Below are positions 25,939 through 37,990 of a DNA stretch of 64,000 nucleotides, one piece after another. Location of the stretch: NCBI RefSeq assembly GCF_014236855.1, contig NZ_CP051261.1, positions 4,712,001 through 4,776,000 on the forward strand, given 5' to 3'. Position 1 is the stretch's first letter. Each line of letters begins with the position of its first letter. The notes below the pieces were generated by a model. That model was not told the DNA's origin, did not search any database, and worked only from the letters and a program-made list of their open reading frames with translations. This DNA comes from Xanthomonas sp. SI (GTDB lineage Bacteria > Pseudomonadota > Gammaproteobacteria > Xanthomonadales > Xanthomonadaceae). The translations under genes were made by a program, and so were the position numbers.

Positions 25939-27258
25939 CTATACCTGCTGCGCGGCCAGGTCCGCGCTCCAGAACGGGCCATCCGGATACAGGTACTGGG
26001 TGACCGACTGCGCGTGCATCTCGGCCGAGAAGCCCGGCAGCGTCGGCGCCAGGTAGCGGCCGTGTTCGATGCGTACCGGGTCGACGAAGTGCTGGTGCAG
26101 ATGATCGACGAATTCGATCGCGCGGTCTTCCATCTTGCCGGTGATGGCGACGAAGTCGGCCATCGCCAGGTGCTGCACCAGCTCGCACAGGCCGACGCCG
26201 CCGGCATGCGGAAACACGCGCACGCCGAACTTCGCCGCCAGCAGCAGGATCGCCAGGTTCTCGTTGACCCCGCCCACGCGCGCGGCGTCGATCTGGATCA
26301 GGTCCACCGCACCGGCCTGCAGCAGTTGCTTGAACACAACGCGGTTCTGCGTGTGCTCGCCGGTGGACACCGGCACCGGCGCGATGCCCTGGCGGATCGC
26401 GGCGTGGCCGAGCACGTCGTCGGGGCTGGTCGGCTCCTCGATCCAGGCGATGTCGAACTCGGCCAGCTGGCGCATCCAGGCGATCGCCGGGCCCACGTCC
26501 CAGCGCTGGTTGGCGTCCACCGCCATCGCGATGTCCGGACCGATCGCTGCGCGCGCCAGGCGGCAACGGCGGATGTCGTCCTGCACATTGGCGCCGACCT
26601 TGAGCTTGATGGTGCGGAAGCCGTCGGCCACCGCTTCCTTGGCCAGGCGCACCAGCTTCTCGTCGGAGTAGCCGAGCCAGCCGGGCGAGGTGGTGTAGGC
26701 CGGGTAGCCCTGTTCGAGCAGCGTCTGCAGGCGTTCGGCGCGCAGCGGTTCGGCCGCGCGCAGCATGGCCAGCGCCTCGTCCGAGGTCAGCGCGTCGCTG
26801 AGATAACGGAAGTCGATGGTGGCCACCAGCTGTTCCGGCGACAGCTCGGCGATGTAGCGCCACAGCGGCTTGCCGGCGCGGCGCGCGGCCATGTCCCAGG
26901 CGGCGTTGATGACGCCGCCGATGGCCATGTGCATCACGCCCTTCTCCGGGCCCAGCCAGCGCAGCTGCGAATCGTCGGTGAGGCTGCGCGCGAAACCGCC
27001 CAGGTCGCCGATGACGTCTTCCACGTCGCGCCCGACCACATGATGCGACAGCGCCGCGATCGCCGCGCTCTGCACGTCGTTGCCGCGGCCAATGGTGAAC
27101 ACCAGGCCGTAACCGGCGAGGCCGTCGTTGGCATCGGTGCGCAGGCGCAGGTAGGCGGCCGAGTAGTCCGGATCCGGATTCATCGCATCGGAACCGTCCA
27201 GTTCGCGCGAAGTGGGGAAACGCACGTCGAAGGTCTCGAGGGCGACGATTTTGCTCAT
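25939..27258 (-). CDS. L-fuconate dehydratase (enolase superfamily)
   Basis: A 439-residue enolase-superfamily enzyme of the mandelate racemase subgroup. The active-site signature is complete: KLKVGAN (KxK lysine), AVDANQRW (metal Asp), WIEEP (Glu), STGEHTQNR (Glu) and [11 protein letters not shown] (catalytic His). It dehydrates L-fuconate to 2-keto-3-deoxy-L-fuconate; the Xanthomonas campestris enzyme of this family is characterised and the gene context here is the same. The start at 27258 has AGGA upstream; the longer frame crosses a dispersed repeat. Confidence 0.95.
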   Translation of the reverse strand: MSKIVALETFDVRFPTSRELDGSDAMNPDPDYSAAYLRLRTDANDGLAGYGLVFTIGRGNDVQSAAIAALSHHVVGRDVEDVIGDLGGFARSLTDDSQLRWLGPEKGVMHMAIGGVINAAWDMAARRAGKPLWRYIAELSPEQLVATIDFRYLSDALTSDEALAMLRAAEPLRAERLQTLLEQGYPAYTTSPGWLGYSDEKLVRLAKEAVADGFRTIKLKVGANVQDDIRRCRLARAAIGPDIAMAVDANQRWDVGPAIAWMRQLAEFDIAWIEEPTSPDDVLGHAAIRQGIAPVPVSTGEHTQNRVVFKQLLQAGAVDLIQIDAARVGGVNENLAILLLAAKFGVRVFPHAGGVGLCELVQHLAMADFVAITGKMEDRAIEFVDHLHQHFVDPVRIEHGRYLAPTLPGFSAEMHAQSVTQYLYPDGPFWSADLAAQQV

Positions 27259-27308
27259 GGGGATCCTGGTCGGTGAGGCGGTAGAGAAAAAGAAAAATGC
27301 GATGGACA

Positions 27309-27519
27309 AGCCCCTCTCCCCCCGGGAGAGGGGTTGGGGTGAGGGTGCGGGAGTGCACAACTGCCGCCGCCCATCCAGAACACGAACGAAGCAAAAGCAC
27401 GCAGCCCTGTCCCACACGTGGGATGTGGTGGCGCGAGCGAAGACCGCATCCGGATGGATGGCGAGGTGGCTTCGCCCCGTACCCTCACCCCAACCCCTCT
27501 CCCGGGGGGAGAGGGGCTT
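27309..27519. repeat. Two inverted copies of the CCCTCACCCCAACCCCTCTCCC repeat class
   Basis: A copy at 27309-27350 and its complement at about 27474-27519 flank unique sequence in the gap between the fuconate dehydratase and hydrolase genes. The same element forms the tandem array near 9861-10202. Confidence 0.8.
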
Positions 27520-27526
27520 TAAGGCT

Positions 27527-28384
27527 TTACTGCGCGTCGCGCGGATGGGCGACCACGGCCTGGCGCTGTTCGCCCAGGCCTTCGATGCCCAGCGCCATCA
27601 CGTCGCCCGGTTTCAGGTAGATCGGCGGCTTCTGGCCCAGGCCCACGCCCGGCGGCGTGCCGGTGCTGATCACGTCGCCCGGCATCAGCGTCATGTAGCG
27701 GCTGATGTGGCTGACCAGTTCGGCCACGCCGAACACCATCGTGCGCGTGTTGCCGTTCTGGTAGCGGTGGCCGTTGACTTCCAGCCACATCGACAGGTTC
27801 TGCGGGTCGGCCACTTCGTCGCGGGTGACCAGCCACGGGCCGAGCGGGCCGAAGCCGTCGCAGCTCTTGCCCTTGACCCACTGGCCGCCGTGCTCGAGCT
27901 GGAACTCGCGTTCGGACAGGTCGTTGATCACCGCGTAGCCGGCGACGTGCTTGAGCGCGTCTTCCAGCGACACATCGCGGGCGACATCGCCGATCACCAC
28001 GCCCAGTTCCACTTCCCAGTCGCTCTTCTTCGAGCCGCGCGGAATCGTCACGGTGTCGTTGGGGCCGCTGATCGCGGTGGTGGCCTTCATGAACAGCACC
28101 GGCATCTCCGGCACCGCCATGCCCGACTCGGCGGCGTGGTCGGCGTAGTTCAGGCCGACGCAGATGAACTTGCCGACGCGGCCCACGGCCGGCCCGTAGC
28201 GCACCTCGCCTTCCACCTTGGGCAGCGTGGCCGGATCGAGCGCGCGCAGCTTGTCCAGGCCGGCGCCGGTGAGATGCTCGCCGGCGACGTCGTCGATGAT
28301 CGCGGACAGGTCGCGCAGATGGCCAGCGGCGTCGAGCAGGGCAGGACGTTCGTGGCCGGGTTCGCCGTAGCGCAGCAGTTTCAT
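27527..28384 (-). CDS. Fumarylacetoacetate hydrolase-family 2,4-diketo-3-deoxy-L-fuconate hydrolase
   Basis: A 285-residue FAH-family protein. Conserved features are [16 protein letters not shown], the metal-binding [11 protein letters not shown], and [17 protein letters not shown]. In the non-phosphorylative fucose pathway this enzyme cleaves 2,4-diketo-3-deoxy-L-fuconate to pyruvate and L-lactate, giving the end products. It lies between the dehydrogenase and dehydratase genes on the same strand, and the assignment rests on that context plus the family motifs. Confidence 0.9.
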   Translation of the reverse strand: MKLLRYGEPGHERPALLDAAGHLRDLSAIIDDVAGEHLTGAGLDKLRALDPATLPKVEGEVRYGPAVGRVGKFICVGLNYADHAAESGMAVPEMPVLFMKATTAISGPNDTVTIPRGSKKSDWEVELGVVIGDVARDVSLEDALKHVAGYAVINDLSEREFQLEHGGQWVKGKSCDGFGPLGPWLVTRDEVADPQNLSMWLEVNGHRYQNGNTRTMVFGVAELVSHISRYMTLMPGDVISTGTPPGVGLGQKPPIYLKPGDVMALGIEGLGEQRQAVVAHPRDAQ

Positions 28385-28418
28385 GGGATGTCCTCTTGGA
28401 AGTGGAAGGCAGGCGCGG

Positions 28419-29165
28419 TCAGTTCGACCAGCCGCCGTCGATGATGTGGGTCTGGCCGGTGGTGAACGAGGCGTCGTCCGAAGCCAGGTACACCACCAGC
28501 TGCGCGATCTCGCGCGGGTCGCCGAGGCGGCCCATCGGCTGGCGGTCGGTGAAGCTCTTCCACACCGCCTGCTCGTCGCCGCCCAGCGCCTTGACCCGCT
28601 GGCCCAGCGACGGCGTCTTGATCGTGCCCGGGCAGATCGCGTTGCAGCGGATGCCCTTGGCCACGTAGTCGGCAGCGATGGCCTTGCTCAGCCCGATCAC
28701 CGCGGCCTTGGTCACGCCGTAGGCGAAGCGATTCGGCACGCCCTTGATGCTGGAGGCCACCGAGGACATGTTGACGATGCTGCCGCGGCCCTGCTCCAGC
28801 ATGCCCGGCAACACCGCCTGGCACAGGTAGTACATCGCATCGACATTGATCGCGAACGAGCGCCGCCACGCCGGCTCGTCGCAGTCGAGAATGCTGCCCT
28901 GGTGCACGTAGCCGGCGCAGTTGAACAGCACGTCGAACGGCGCGTTTGCCGCGACCAGCGCCTGGATCGCCGCGGCGTCGGTGACGTCCAACGTCTGGGT
29001 GACGATCGCATCGGATTCGGTGGCCAGCGCCTGCAACGCGGCGGCATCGATGTCGGTGGCCAGCACCTGCGCGCCTTCGCGCGCGCAGGCCAGCGCGCTC
29101 TCGCGGCCGATGCCAGCGCCGGCGGCGGTGATCAGGCAGCGCTTGCCTTGCAGTCGGCCGCTCAT
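28419..29165 (-). CDS. 2-keto-3-deoxy-L-fuconate dehydrogenase (SDR)
   Basis: A 248-residue short-chain dehydrogenase. The cofactor motif AAGAGIGRE, the NCAG segment, the catalytic serine (VNMSSVAS) and YGVTK (YxxxK) are all visible. It oxidises 2-keto-3-deoxy-L-fuconate to the 2,4-diketo acid with NAD+. The ATG at 29165 follows GGAG. It is flanked by the hydrolase and fuconolactonase genes, as in the characterised Xanthomonas fucose cluster. Confidence 0.92.
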   Translation of the reverse strand: MSGRLQGKRCLITAAGAGIGRESALACAREGAQVLATDIDAAALQALATESDAIVTQTLDVTDAAAIQALVAANAPFDVLFNCAGYVHQGSILDCDEPAWRRSFAINVDAMYYLCQAVLPGMLEQGRGSIVNMSSVASSIKGVPNRFAYGVTKAAVIGLSKAIAADYVAKGIRCNAICPGTIKTPSLGQRVKALGGDEQAVWKSFTDRQPMGRLGDPREIAQLVVYLASDDASFTTGQTHIIDGGWSN

Positions 29166-29216
29166 GCGCGGCTCCGGGGATGGAATGCGGACGTGGTCAT
29201 GGTGGGGCACTCTCGA

Positions 29217-30071
29217 TCAGGGGGAAGGAATCGGCTCGGGCAAACGGTAGAAACGGCGTGCGCTGCCGGCGAACACGTCGGCGGCGTGGCCGGCGGCATG
29301 CCGCGCGACCAGCGCCTGCGCCAGCGCGAGCCAGTCGCCGTAGCCGGCGCGCTGGGTCAGCACCGGCCAGTCGCTGCCCCACAGCACACGCTGCGCGCCG
29401 AAGCAGGCGAACACCTGCGCCACGTACGGCTCGATCGCCGCCACGTCGGCATCGGCAGGCAGTTCGGTGAGCAGGCCGGACAGCTTGCACAGCACGTTCG
29501 GATGCCGCGCCAGCTGCGCCAGGCCGTCGGCCCAGGCGGCGAAACCGTCGCCGCCGATCGCCGGCTTGGCGGCATGGTCGAGCACCACGCGCAACGCCGG
29601 ATGGCGCCGCAGCCGCGCCTGCAACGCGGGCAGGTGCAGCGGCTTGACCAGCGCGTCGAACGCCAGGTCGTGCCGCAGCATCGCATCGAATGCGGGGTCC
29701 AGCTGTGGCCGCGCCAGCCACTGCGGATCGGCCAGGTCCTGCACCATCGGCCGCAGGCCCTTGAGCAGCCCGTCGCCCTCGGCGCACAGCGCGGCGATGC
29801 GCACGGCCGCGTCGGCGGCCTCGAAATCGATCCAGCCGACCACGCCGGCGATGCGCGGCTGCGCGCGGGCGAGCTGCAACAGGTAGCGGGTCTCCGCTTC
29901 GGTCTGCGCCGCCTGCACCGCGACGATCGCGTCCACGCCGTGCGCATCGAGCATGGCGATCAGGTCTTCGGGCACGAAGTCGCGGTACAGCGCGGCGAGG
30001 TCGGGCGTCAGCCAGTCGTAGTCGCCGCGCGCCAGCTGCCAGAAGTGCACGTGCGCATCGACCACGTTCAC
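29217..30071 (-). CDS. L-fuconolactonase (amidohydrolase-2 family)
   Basis: A 284-residue metal-dependent hydrolase. The metal-binding VDAHVHFW motif stands at the N-terminus, with RVVLDHAAKP and LWGSDWPV further on, typical of COG3618 lactonases. It opens L-fucono-lactone to L-fuconate. A GTG start at 30071 overlaps the stop of the upstream aldo-keto reductase gene (GTGA), showing tight coupling. Upstream in-frame extensions are overlap shadows of the reductase. Confidence 0.9.
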   Translation of the reverse strand: MNVVDAHVHFWQLARGDYDWLTPDLAALYRDFVPEDLIAMLDAHGVDAIVAVQAAQTEAETRYLLQLARAQPRIAGVVGWIDFEAADAAVRIAALCAEGDGLLKGLRPMVQDLADPQWLARPQLDPAFDAMLRHDLAFDALVKPLHLPALQARLRRHPALRVVLDHAAKPAIGGDGFAAWADGLAQLARHPNVLCKLSGLLTELPADADVAAIEPYVAQVFACFGAQRVLWGSDWPVLTQRAGYGDWLALAQALVARHAAGHAADVFAGSARRFYRLPEPIPSP

Positions 30072-31105
30072 GGCGTCGGCACCTGCGCCTGCAGCAGGCC
30101 CTGGTTGCGCAGGTCGCGCCACAGCGCGGGCGGAATCGGCGCCTGCAGGCGCGTGGCGGCGCTGGCCACCTCCGCCGGCGTGCGCATGCCGGCGACCACG
30201 GCGGCGACCGCCGGGTGCGCGAGCGGGAACTGCAGCGCGGCCGCGCCCACGTCCACGCCCTGCGCCGCGCAGGCCGCGAACAGCTGCTGCGCGTGCTTGA
30301 GCGTGGCTGCATCCACCGGCGCATAGTTGTAGGTGTCGCCGGGGCCGCGCGCGTCGCTGAGCAGGCCCGAGCTGTACGGGCCGGCGACCAGGATGCCGAT
30401 CTGATGCTGCAGCGCCTGCGCCATGATCCGCTGCGCCGCGTGCTGTTCGAGCAAGGTGTAACGGCCGGCCAGCATCACGCAATCCAGCGGGAACAGCGGC
30501 ATCAGTTCCAGCGCGATGTCTTCCTCGTTGACGCCGATGCCGATCGCGCGGCAGGCGCCGCTGGCCTTGAGATCGGCCATCGCCGGCAAGGCCTCGTCCA
30601 GCGCCTGGCGCAGCATCGCCGGGTGGCGTTCGCCGTGGGTGAGGCGGCCGATGTCGTGCAGCAGCAGCACGTCCACGTGATCGGTGCCGAGCCGCTGCAG
30701 GCTGGCCTCGAATTCACGCAGCACGCCGTCGCGGCTGTAGTCGAACGCGGCGCCGCGCCCGGCCACGGCGAAACCGTCGCGCCCCGGCGCGGCGCCGGCC
30801 TCGTCGTAGACGCGGCGTCCGACCTTGGTCGACAGCGTGTAGCTGGCGCGCGGCAGCCCGCGCAGGCCCCGCCCGAGCCGGCGCTCGCTCAGCCCATAGC
30901 CGTAATACGGCGCGGTGTCGAAATGGCGGATGCCGGCGGCATGGGCATCGGCGACCGCGGCCAGCGCCACCGCATCGTCCACTTCCGCATACAGATTGCC
31001 GATCGGCGCGGCGCCGAAGCCCAGCGTGGCGATGCGCACCTCGCTGCGGCCCAGCGGGCGCTGCGCGATTGGGCCGGGCTCGACGGCGGCGACCGCAGCG
31101 TTCAC
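30068..31105 (-). CDS. Aldo/keto reductase, probable L-fucose dehydrogenase
   Basis: A 345-residue AKR. The catalytic tetrad is visible: Asp in RHFDTAPYYGYGLSERRLG, Tyr in the same segment, Lys in LSTKVGRRV, and His in DVLLLHDIGR. It should oxidise L-fucose to L-fuconolactone, the first step of the pathway encoded downstream. The start is uncertain: a GTG at 31105 has GAGG nine bases upstream, and another GTG lies two codons earlier. The open frame continues to 31297 without family-like sequence. Confidence 0.87.
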   Translation of the reverse strand: MNAAVAAVEPGPIAQRPLGRSEVRIATLGFGAAPIGNLYAEVDDAVALAAVADAHAAGIRHFDTAPYYGYGLSERRLGRGLRGLPRASYTLSTKVGRRVYDEAGAAPGRDGFAVAGRGAAFDYSRDGVLREFEASLQRLGTDHVDVLLLHDIGRLTHGERHPAMLRQALDEALPAMADLKASGACRAIGIGVNEEDIALELMPLFPLDCVMLAGRYTLLEQHAAQRIMAQALQHQIGILVAGPYSSGLLSDARGPGDTYNYAPVDAATLKHAQQLFAACAAQGVDVGAAALQFPLAHPAVAAVVAGMRTPAEVASAATRLQAPIPPALWRDLRNQGLLQAQVPTP

Positions 31106-31461
31106 TGGCACTGGCCTCGACCGTTTGCCGACACAAGGCGCCCGCTCGACCTGCAGGATCGGGGACCGCTGGAATTGCGCATGCCACGCCTCCGCCCACC
31201 TGGGGCCAGATCGGATGATGGCCGGATCGCGTCGCCTTGGCCGCTGGCGCCGCTTGCCGGCTGTTCGTATATGAATATAGCAATCATAAGTGAACAATCA
31301 ACGCCGCGGTGCAGCATGGGGCTGGGAATCGGGAATGGGGAATCGGGAATGGGGAATCGGGAATGGGTAGAAGCGGCACCCGGCGCGGAGGGATTGCGAG
31401 CAGGTAGGGAACGACGGCGGGGCGGGAATCGGGAGCTGGGTCGCGGGCGCAGCTCGCTGGA
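31106..31461. promoter_or_regulatory. Upstream region of the fucose dehydrogenase operon with GGGAATC repeats
   Basis: An AT-rich stretch with TATATGAATATA at about 31266-31277 lies some 160 bases before the reductase start and is a candidate promoter or regulator site. Alternating gggaatc/gggaatg units fill about 31324-31368. No gene is seen in this 356-base stretch. Confidence 0.5.
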
Positions 31462-32106
31462 TCAGGCTGGGATCGGCAGGCCCAGCCGGTCCCAGACGTC
31501 CGCCGGGCGCTGCAGCAGCGGCAGCGGCGTGTGCGGCTGCAGCGCGGCCGGCAAGGTGTAGCCCCAGCCGACGCCGGCGAAGGCGATGCCGGCCTGGCGC
31601 GCGGCGTCGGCGTCGCGGATCTCGTCGCCCACACAGAGTGCACGTGCGGCCGGTACCCGGCACGCCTTGAGCGCTGCGCGTAGCTTGCGGCGCTTGCCCA
31701 GCACCGCGGCGCCGCAGCCGATGTGGCGGAAGCGCGCGGTCAGTTCGGTGCCGAGCACGCGCTCGACGTTGTCGCGGCTGTTGGAGGTCACCAGGGCCAG
31801 CTGCACGCCGGCCCGCGCGAGCGCGTCCAGCAATTCGGTCACCCCGTCGAACAGGGCGATGCGCTCGATCTGCGCGGCCATCAGCGCGCGCATGCGCCGC
31901 GCCACCGCCGGCACCCGCCACCAGCGGATGCCGCTGCGCGCCATCAATTCGCGCGCGCTCAGGCTGCGGATTTCCTGCAGCCGCTCCGGCTCGAAGCGAC
32001 GGAAGCCGAACTCGTCGGCGACGTCGTTGATGGTGTCCAGGAACCAGGCGAAGGAATCGGCCAGGGTGCCATCGAAATCGAAGATGATCAGGTCGTAGCG
32101 GCGCAT
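31462..32106 (-). CDS. HAD-superfamily phosphatase (phosphoglycolate phosphatase-like)
   Basis: A 214-residue HAD hydrolase. Motif I is FDFDGTLADSF, motif II LALVTSNSRDNV, the motif III lysine region GKRRKLRAAL, and motif IV CVGDEIRDADAARQAGIAFAGVGWGY. The helical cap between motifs I and II marks it as a class C1 phosphatase such as Gph. The physiological substrate cannot be named. Start MRRYDLIIFDFDG at 32106. Confidence 0.88.
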   Translation of the reverse strand: MRRYDLIIFDFDGTLADSFAWFLDTINDVADEFGFRRFEPERLQEIRSLSARELMARSGIRWWRVPAVARRMRALMAAQIERIALFDGVTELLDALARAGVQLALVTSNSRDNVERVLGTELTARFRHIGCGAAVLGKRRKLRAALKACRVPAARALCVGDEIRDADAARQAGIAFAGVGWGYTLPAALQPHTPLPLLQRPADVWDRLGLPIPA

Positions 32107-32210
32107 GCGGCCGCAGCATGCCGCAGCACCGGCCGCGTCGCCAGCACCGCCGCGCCCCGCGCCTGCACACGGTTAAGCCGGAGCCGGCCGCGGCCGGCCC
32201 CGGCGCTGGC

Positions 32211-32426
32211 TCAACCGCAGCAGTAGCAGACCAGCGGCTTGCCGGGACCGCCCGGCCCCAACTCGCCGCCGAACGGCGCGCACTCCTGCTGACACGCCCA
32301 GGCGCTACACGATGCATCCTTCTCGATTCCGTCGCCGGCGGTCGCCTGCACCGCGCCGAAGCCCATGCAGGCCAGGAACACGGCCGCGGCCATGCCGTTA
32401 CGCAACGCTGTCCAACGCTGTTTCAT
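32211..32426 (-). CDS. Small secreted cysteine-rich protein
   Basis: A 71-residue protein with a signal peptide (RNGMAAAVFLACMGFGAVQATAG) and a mature part of about 43 residues holding six cysteines (CSAWACQQEC, CYCCG at the C-terminus). It starts four bases after the stop of a membrane-anchored thioredoxin-like gene and has GAGGAG upstream, so the two form an operon. The pairing suggests that disulfide or metal chemistry of this peptide depends on the thioredoxin protein. No known family is recognised. Confidence 0.75.
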   Translation of the reverse strand: MKQRWTALRNGMAAAVFLACMGFGAVQATAGDGIEKDASCSAWACQQECAPFGGELGPGGPGKPLVCYCCG

Positions 32427-32430
32427 GTCG

Positions 32431-33018
32431 TCACTCCTCGAGAGTTGCCAAGGCCGCCGGCGCCTCCGTGCGTCGCACTGCGGCCACCAGGTCCTGCACC
32501 CGCTCCGTGGTATCGAAGACGCCGACGCGTGCGTAACGCACCCGCCCATCGCGGTCCAGCGCCAGCATCGATGGCACGTTGCGCGCGCGAAACAGCATCA
32601 GCGCGCGGCGATCGGTGAGCGTGGTCACCGGAAAGGGAAAGCGGTGCTCGATGGCATAGCGACGCGCCTGGTCGGGACTGCACTGGCACACTCCCAGCAC
32701 CTGCACGCGGCCGCCCTGCTCGGCCAGGCGCTGCGCCGCCTGCACCACCGTCGGCGCCGAGCGCTTGCAATAGGGGCAGGTGGTGGTGAAGAAGAACAGC
32801 ACCTGCGTGTCCCCCGCCGGCACGCCCAGGGTCAGCACCAAACCGTCCAACGCGGTCGCAGCGATCTTCGGCACATACATGCCCAAATACGGTTCGGTGG
32901 TGCGGGTCACGAACCAGCGCCGCTCTTCGCGCAGCTGGCGGTTCTGCCAGGCCAGCACCATCAGCAGCGCGCAGGCCGCGAGCAAGGCCAGCCAACTCCA
33001 GGGAAAACGACGTGCCAT
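32431..33018 (-). CDS. Membrane-anchored thioredoxin-like protein (TlpA/ResA type)
   Basis: A 195-residue protein with an N-terminal transmembrane anchor (PWSWLALLAACALLMVLAWQ) and a periplasmic thioredoxin fold holding a CPYC active site (LFFFTTTCPYCKRSAPTVVQAAQRL). The cis-proline region reads ARNVPSMLALDRDG. An extra CQC pair (VLGVCQCSPDQARR) follows the second strand and is unusual. It probably acts in thiol-disulfide exchange outside the cytoplasmic membrane, with the cysteine-rich peptide downstream as the obvious partner. Confidence 0.83.
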   Translation of the reverse strand: MARRFPWSWLALLAACALLMVLAWQNRQLREERRWFVTRTTEPYLGMYVPKIAATALDGLVLTLGVPAGDTQVLFFFTTTCPYCKRSAPTVVQAAQRLAEQGGRVQVLGVCQCSPDQARRYAIEHRFPFPVTTLTDRRALMLFRARNVPSMLALDRDGRVRYARVGVFDTTERVQDLVAAVRRTEAPAALATLEE

Positions 33019-33333
33019 GCGCTGTGCATCCCGTGCGGTGTCGCTTGCAGGCTGCGCAGCTGGCCGGGTTCGGTCAACGCCTGGCGTGCGGTTTTTGCGG
33101 CCGCGTGGCGATGCTGGGGAGGCAATCACGCTTTGCCGCAGCTGCGCATTCCAGTGGCGTGCGCCGCGCTGCGCGCAAGCGCACGGCCTGCACGCCGCGT
33201 TTCTCCAAATCATGGAGCACCGTCTGCAACGATAAGCGCTGGCGCGCCTTCATCCGCCCTTGCCTTCCGCTTCACACGCTGCGTTCGCGGCGGCGCGCAC
33301 GGTGCAGCCTGGTTTCCGAAGCATGAGGCGCAT
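33019..33333. other. Intergenic region, no gene recognised
   Basis: This 315-base stretch lies between the divergent thioredoxin-like and proline-rich genes and should hold promoters for both. I see no RNA gene, operator or dispersed repeat in it. Confidence 0.4.
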
Positions 33334-33552
33334 ATGCAGATGCAGAATCCCAACCCCGGCCAGGATCCGCAGCAGCCACCGAACGAGGTGCCCGGTCAGG
33401 TTCCGAATCCGGGCGTGGATCCGATCCCGGATCGGCCGGCGGATCCGATCCCGGACCAGCCGATCGACCCGACCATCCCGCCGATCAGTGATCCGGTCGG
33501 CGACGTCGATGCCCCGGTGCCGGGGCCGCGCGGGCCGACGCAGTACGTCTAG
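33334..33552 (+). CDS. Small proline-rich protein of unknown function
   Basis: A 72-residue, highly acidic and proline-rich protein (PGQDPQQPPNEVPGQ, DPIPDRPADPIPDQPIDP) with short DPIPDxP-type repeats and no signal peptide. GAGG lies five bases before the ATG at 33334. Codon use matches coding sequence, and the frame ends just before a repeat doublet. It is probably disordered; no function is claimed. Confidence 0.6.
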   Translation: MQMQNPNPGQDPQQPPNEVPGQVPNPGVDPIPDRPADPIPDQPIDPTIPPISDPVGDVDAPVPGPRGPTQYV

Positions 33553-33569
33553 CGTCCGGCCCAGAAAAC

Positions 33570-33643
33570 TCCTGTAGGAGCGGCTTCAGCCGCGACCGGG
33601 TCTTACCGGGACGCCGGTCGCGGCTGAAGCCGCTCCTACAGAG
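33570..33643. repeat. Inverted doublet of the dispersed repeat
   Basis: Facing copies (cctgtaggagcggcttcagc and complement) with a cgggtcttaccggg spacer lie between the convergent proline-rich gene and glpK. Confidence 0.85.
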
Positions 33644-33661
33644 ATACAGCGTTAGCGATGG

Positions 33662-36075
<2,414 letters not shown>

Positions 36076-36255
36076 GCGCGCTGCTCCCGCACTGCTGTCG
36101 TCGTCTTGCCGGTCATGCCGGTCGTCGTCTTGCACATGCCTGCCACCCTCCACGGTCGTTCCCAGGTTCGCGCGCGGCGGCGGATGCCGATGCGCGCGGC
36201 GATTGCGCACGCGCGGCCGGCGCCCGGGACGGGCACGCCGGCCGCGGTGCTTGCC

Positions 36256-37770
36256 TCATGCGGGCGCGGCGGCCACCGCGGCCGGCGCCTGTTGCAGATA
36301 GTCGATCAGCCGCTGGCGGCCGGCCGCATCGATGCGCAGGCCGAGCTTGCTGCGGCGCCACAGCAGATCGTCGGCCTGGGTCACCCACTCGTGTTCGCGC
36401 AGGTAGTCCACTTCGGCCTGGTACAGATCGGCGCCGAAATGCTCACCCAGCTGCTGCAGCGATGCCGCGTCGCCCAGCAGTTGCACCGCACGGGTGCCGT
36501 AGTTGCGCGCCAGCCGCCATGCGGTCGCCTCGCTCAGCCATGGCCGCGCCGCGCGCAGTTCCTGCGCCAGCACGCGGATGTCGCGGCGCTCGCCGCCGGG
36601 CAGCGGCGCGCCGCGCGCGGTCCACGCCGGCGCCTTGCGCCCGGCATGCGCGACCAGCCGGTCCACCGCTTCCTCGGCCAGCTTGCGGTAGGTAGTGAGC
36701 TTGCCGCCGAACACGTTGAGCAGCGCCGCGCCGTCGTCCGCGTCCACTTCCAGCAGGTAGTCGCGGGTGACCTCGGCGGCGTTGTCCTCCTCGTCGTCGA
36801 GCAGCGGGCGCACGCCGCTGTAGCTCCATACCACGTCGCTGGGCGCGATCTGCTTGAGGAAATAGCGGTTGGCCGCCTCGCACAGGTAGCGCGTCTCCTC
36901 GGCATCGATCTTCGGCGCGGACGGATCGGCGCGGTAGTCCACGTCGGTGGTGCCGATCAAGGTGAAGTCGTGCTCGTAGGGAATCGCGAACACGATACGC
37001 CGGTCGGGCTGCTGGAAGATGTAGGCGTGGTCGTGCTCGAACAGCCGCGGCACCACGATGTGGCTGCCCTTGACCAGGCGCAGCGCGTGGTCGTGGCCGA
37101 CCTTGGCCACGTCGTCCAGGAACTGCACCGCCCACGGCCCGGCGGCATTGACCAGCGCGCGCGCCTGCAGGTCCTGGCGGCGGCCGTCGGCGTGCTCCAG
37201 CTGCACCTGCCATATGCCGCCGACGCGGCGCGCCGCGACGCAGCGGGTGCGGGTCAGGATCCGCGCCCCGCGCTGCGCCGCGTCCATCGCGTTGAGCACC
37301 ACCAGCCGCGCATCCTGCACCCAGGCATCGGAATAGACGAAGCCGGTGCGGAACTCTTCGCGCAGCGGCGCGCCGACCGGATCCGAGCGCAGCGCCATGC
37401 GCTTGGAACCCGGCAGGGTGCGGCGGCCGCGGCCGAGATGGTCGTACAGGAACAGGCCGGTGCGGATCATCCACGCCGGGCGCAGGTGCGGCTGGTGCGG
37501 CAGCAGGAAGCGCAGCGGCCAGATGATGTGCGGGGCCAGGCGCAGCAGCACTTCGCGCTCGGCCAGCGCCTTGCCGACCAGCGCGAACTCGTACTGCTCC
37601 AGGTAGCGCAGCCCGCCGTGGATCAGCTTGGTGCTGGCGCTGGAGGTATGCGAGGCCAGATCGTCGCGCTCGCACAGGCACACCGACAGGCCGCGGCCCA
37701 CCGCATCGCGGGCGATGCCCACCCCGTTGATGCCGCCACCGACCACCAGCACATCGTAGATCTCGCGCAT
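36256..37770 (-). CDS. glpD: Aerobic glycerol-3-phosphate dehydrogenase
   Basis: A 504-residue FAD-dependent membrane-associated dehydrogenase. The FAD motif YDVLVVGGGINGVGIARDAVGRG stands at the N-terminus, followed by SSASTKLIHGGLRYLEQYEF and GSHIVVPRLF, with GVRPLLDDEE and NVFGGKLTTYRKLAEEAV in the C-terminal half. It oxidises glycerol-3-phosphate to dihydroxyacetone phosphate and feeds electrons to quinone. The ATG at 37770 gives the family N-terminus. Two sets of CGAAC-type repeats upstream suggest GlpR control. Confidence 0.96.
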   Translation of the reverse strand: MREIYDVLVVGGGINGVGIARDAVGRGLSVCLCERDDLASHTSSASTKLIHGGLRYLEQYEFALVGKALAEREVLLRLAPHIIWPLRFLLPHQPHLRPAWMIRTGLFLYDHLGRGRRTLPGSKRMALRSDPVGAPLREEFRTGFVYSDAWVQDARLVVLNAMDAAQRGARILTRTRCVAARRVGGIWQVQLEHADGRRQDLQARALVNAAGPWAVQFLDDVAKVGHDHALRLVKGSHIVVPRLFEHDHAYIFQQPDRRIVFAIPYEHDFTLIGTTDVDYRADPSAPKIDAEETRYLCEAANRYFLKQIAPSDVVWSYSGVRPLLDDEEDNAAEVTRDYLLEVDADDGAALLNVFGGKLTTYRKLAEEAVDRLVAHAGRKAPAWTARGAPLPGGERRDIRVLAQELRAARPWLSEATAWRLARNYGTRAVQLLGDAASLQQLGEHFGADLYQAEVDYLREHEWVTQADDLLWRRSKLGLRIDAAGRQRLIDYLQQAPAAVAAAPA

Positions 37771-37840
37771 TGCCTGACTCCGGAAGCGTCGTGTCACCGG
37801 GCAAACCCCTGGGTCGACGACGAAGGACGAAAAGATCGTA

Positions 37841-37860
37841 AACGAACATTTTCGAACATA
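37841..37860. promoter_or_regulatory. GlpR operator candidate, proximal
   Basis: AACGAACATTTTCGAACATA contains two CGAACA boxes with a 10-base period, about 70 bases before the glpD start. Repeats of this type are bound by DeoR-family repressors such as GlpR, whose gene lies directly upstream. Confidence 0.7.
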
Positions 37861-37990
37861 GCACGCTGCAGTGCAGCGTAGAGTCAACGCAGAGCCTTGC
37901 TATTGGCAGCGGATGTACATGGCGACCGCTTCATTTCCGGCAGGCGGCTCCCGCCGATAGCGACTCCCGGCTGGGTTTAACGTCATAATA

